The notes under the pieces are model-generated. The model worked only from the letters and a program-made list of their open reading frames with translations. It searched no databases and was not told the DNA's origin. Below are positions 5,700-5,704 of a stretch of 5,704 nt of DNA, piece after piece. Position 1 is the stretch's first letter; every line of letters starts with the position of its first letter. This stretch comes from Candidatus Zhuqueibacterota bacterium. Its GTDB lineage: Bacteria > Zhuqueibacterota > Zhuqueibacteria > Residuimicrobiales > Residuimicrobiaceae. The DNA is taken from assembly GCA_016934435.1 (NCBI GenBank), contig JAFGSU010000028.1, forward strand, positions 1 through 5,704. The letters are read 5' to 3'. A program made the position numbers and the translations under genes.

Positions 5700-5704
5700 C
5701 CTCC
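5700..5704 (-). promoter_or_regulatory. Ribosome binding site of exbB
   Basis: GGAGG on the minus strand lies 6 nt before ATG 5693, at the very edge of the window, and confirms that exbB is complete here. Confidence 0.8.

Overview
The window looks like a piece of a Gram-negative bacterial chromosome. The evidence is an inner-membrane ExbB-ExbD-TonB energy-transduction set, which only makes sense with an outer membrane, and a WecB-type UDP-GlcNAc 2-epimerase for surface glycans. Shine-Dalgarno motifs (GGAGG or GAGG) precede nearly every gene, which argues against Bacteroidota, where such motifs are usually weak. The lineage cannot be fixed from this sequence. Coding regions are moderately GC-rich and the spacers are clearly AT-rich.

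Layout. (1) Bases 1-116 are the 3' end of a group II intron (domains V and VI). Its body and any reverse transcriptase lie left of the window. (2) The first 87 bases after the splice site stay open in one frame up to a TAA at 201, so they may be the C-terminal end of a gene that the intron interrupts. (3) An AT-rich spacer of about 200 bases leads to wecB (409-1509, +). (4) A 354-base AT-rich spacer with a plausible sigma70-like promoter leads to a 597-residue KamA-family radical SAM/PLP aminomutase (1864-3657, +). (5) After a gap of only 21 bases comes the convergent minus-strand set, transcribed exbB -> exbD -> tonB (5693 down to 3679).

How the genes relate. ExbB and ExbD should form the proton-driven motor that powers the TonB protein encoded just downstream, giving a transport-energising unit. 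wecB and the aminomutase have their own leaders and show no obvious pathway link to each other or to the TonB set.

The most interesting gene is the aminomutase. It keeps the [4Fe-4S]/SAM cysteines and the PLP lysine of lysine 2,3-aminomutase. At the two positions that bind the lysine side chain it has Lys and Asn instead of Asp and Asp, the pattern reported for glutamate 2,3-aminomutase. It lacks the C-terminal zinc-binding cysteines of lysine 2,3-aminomutase and carries an N-terminal extension of about 190 residues that I cannot assign. No clearly new multi-gene system is visible.
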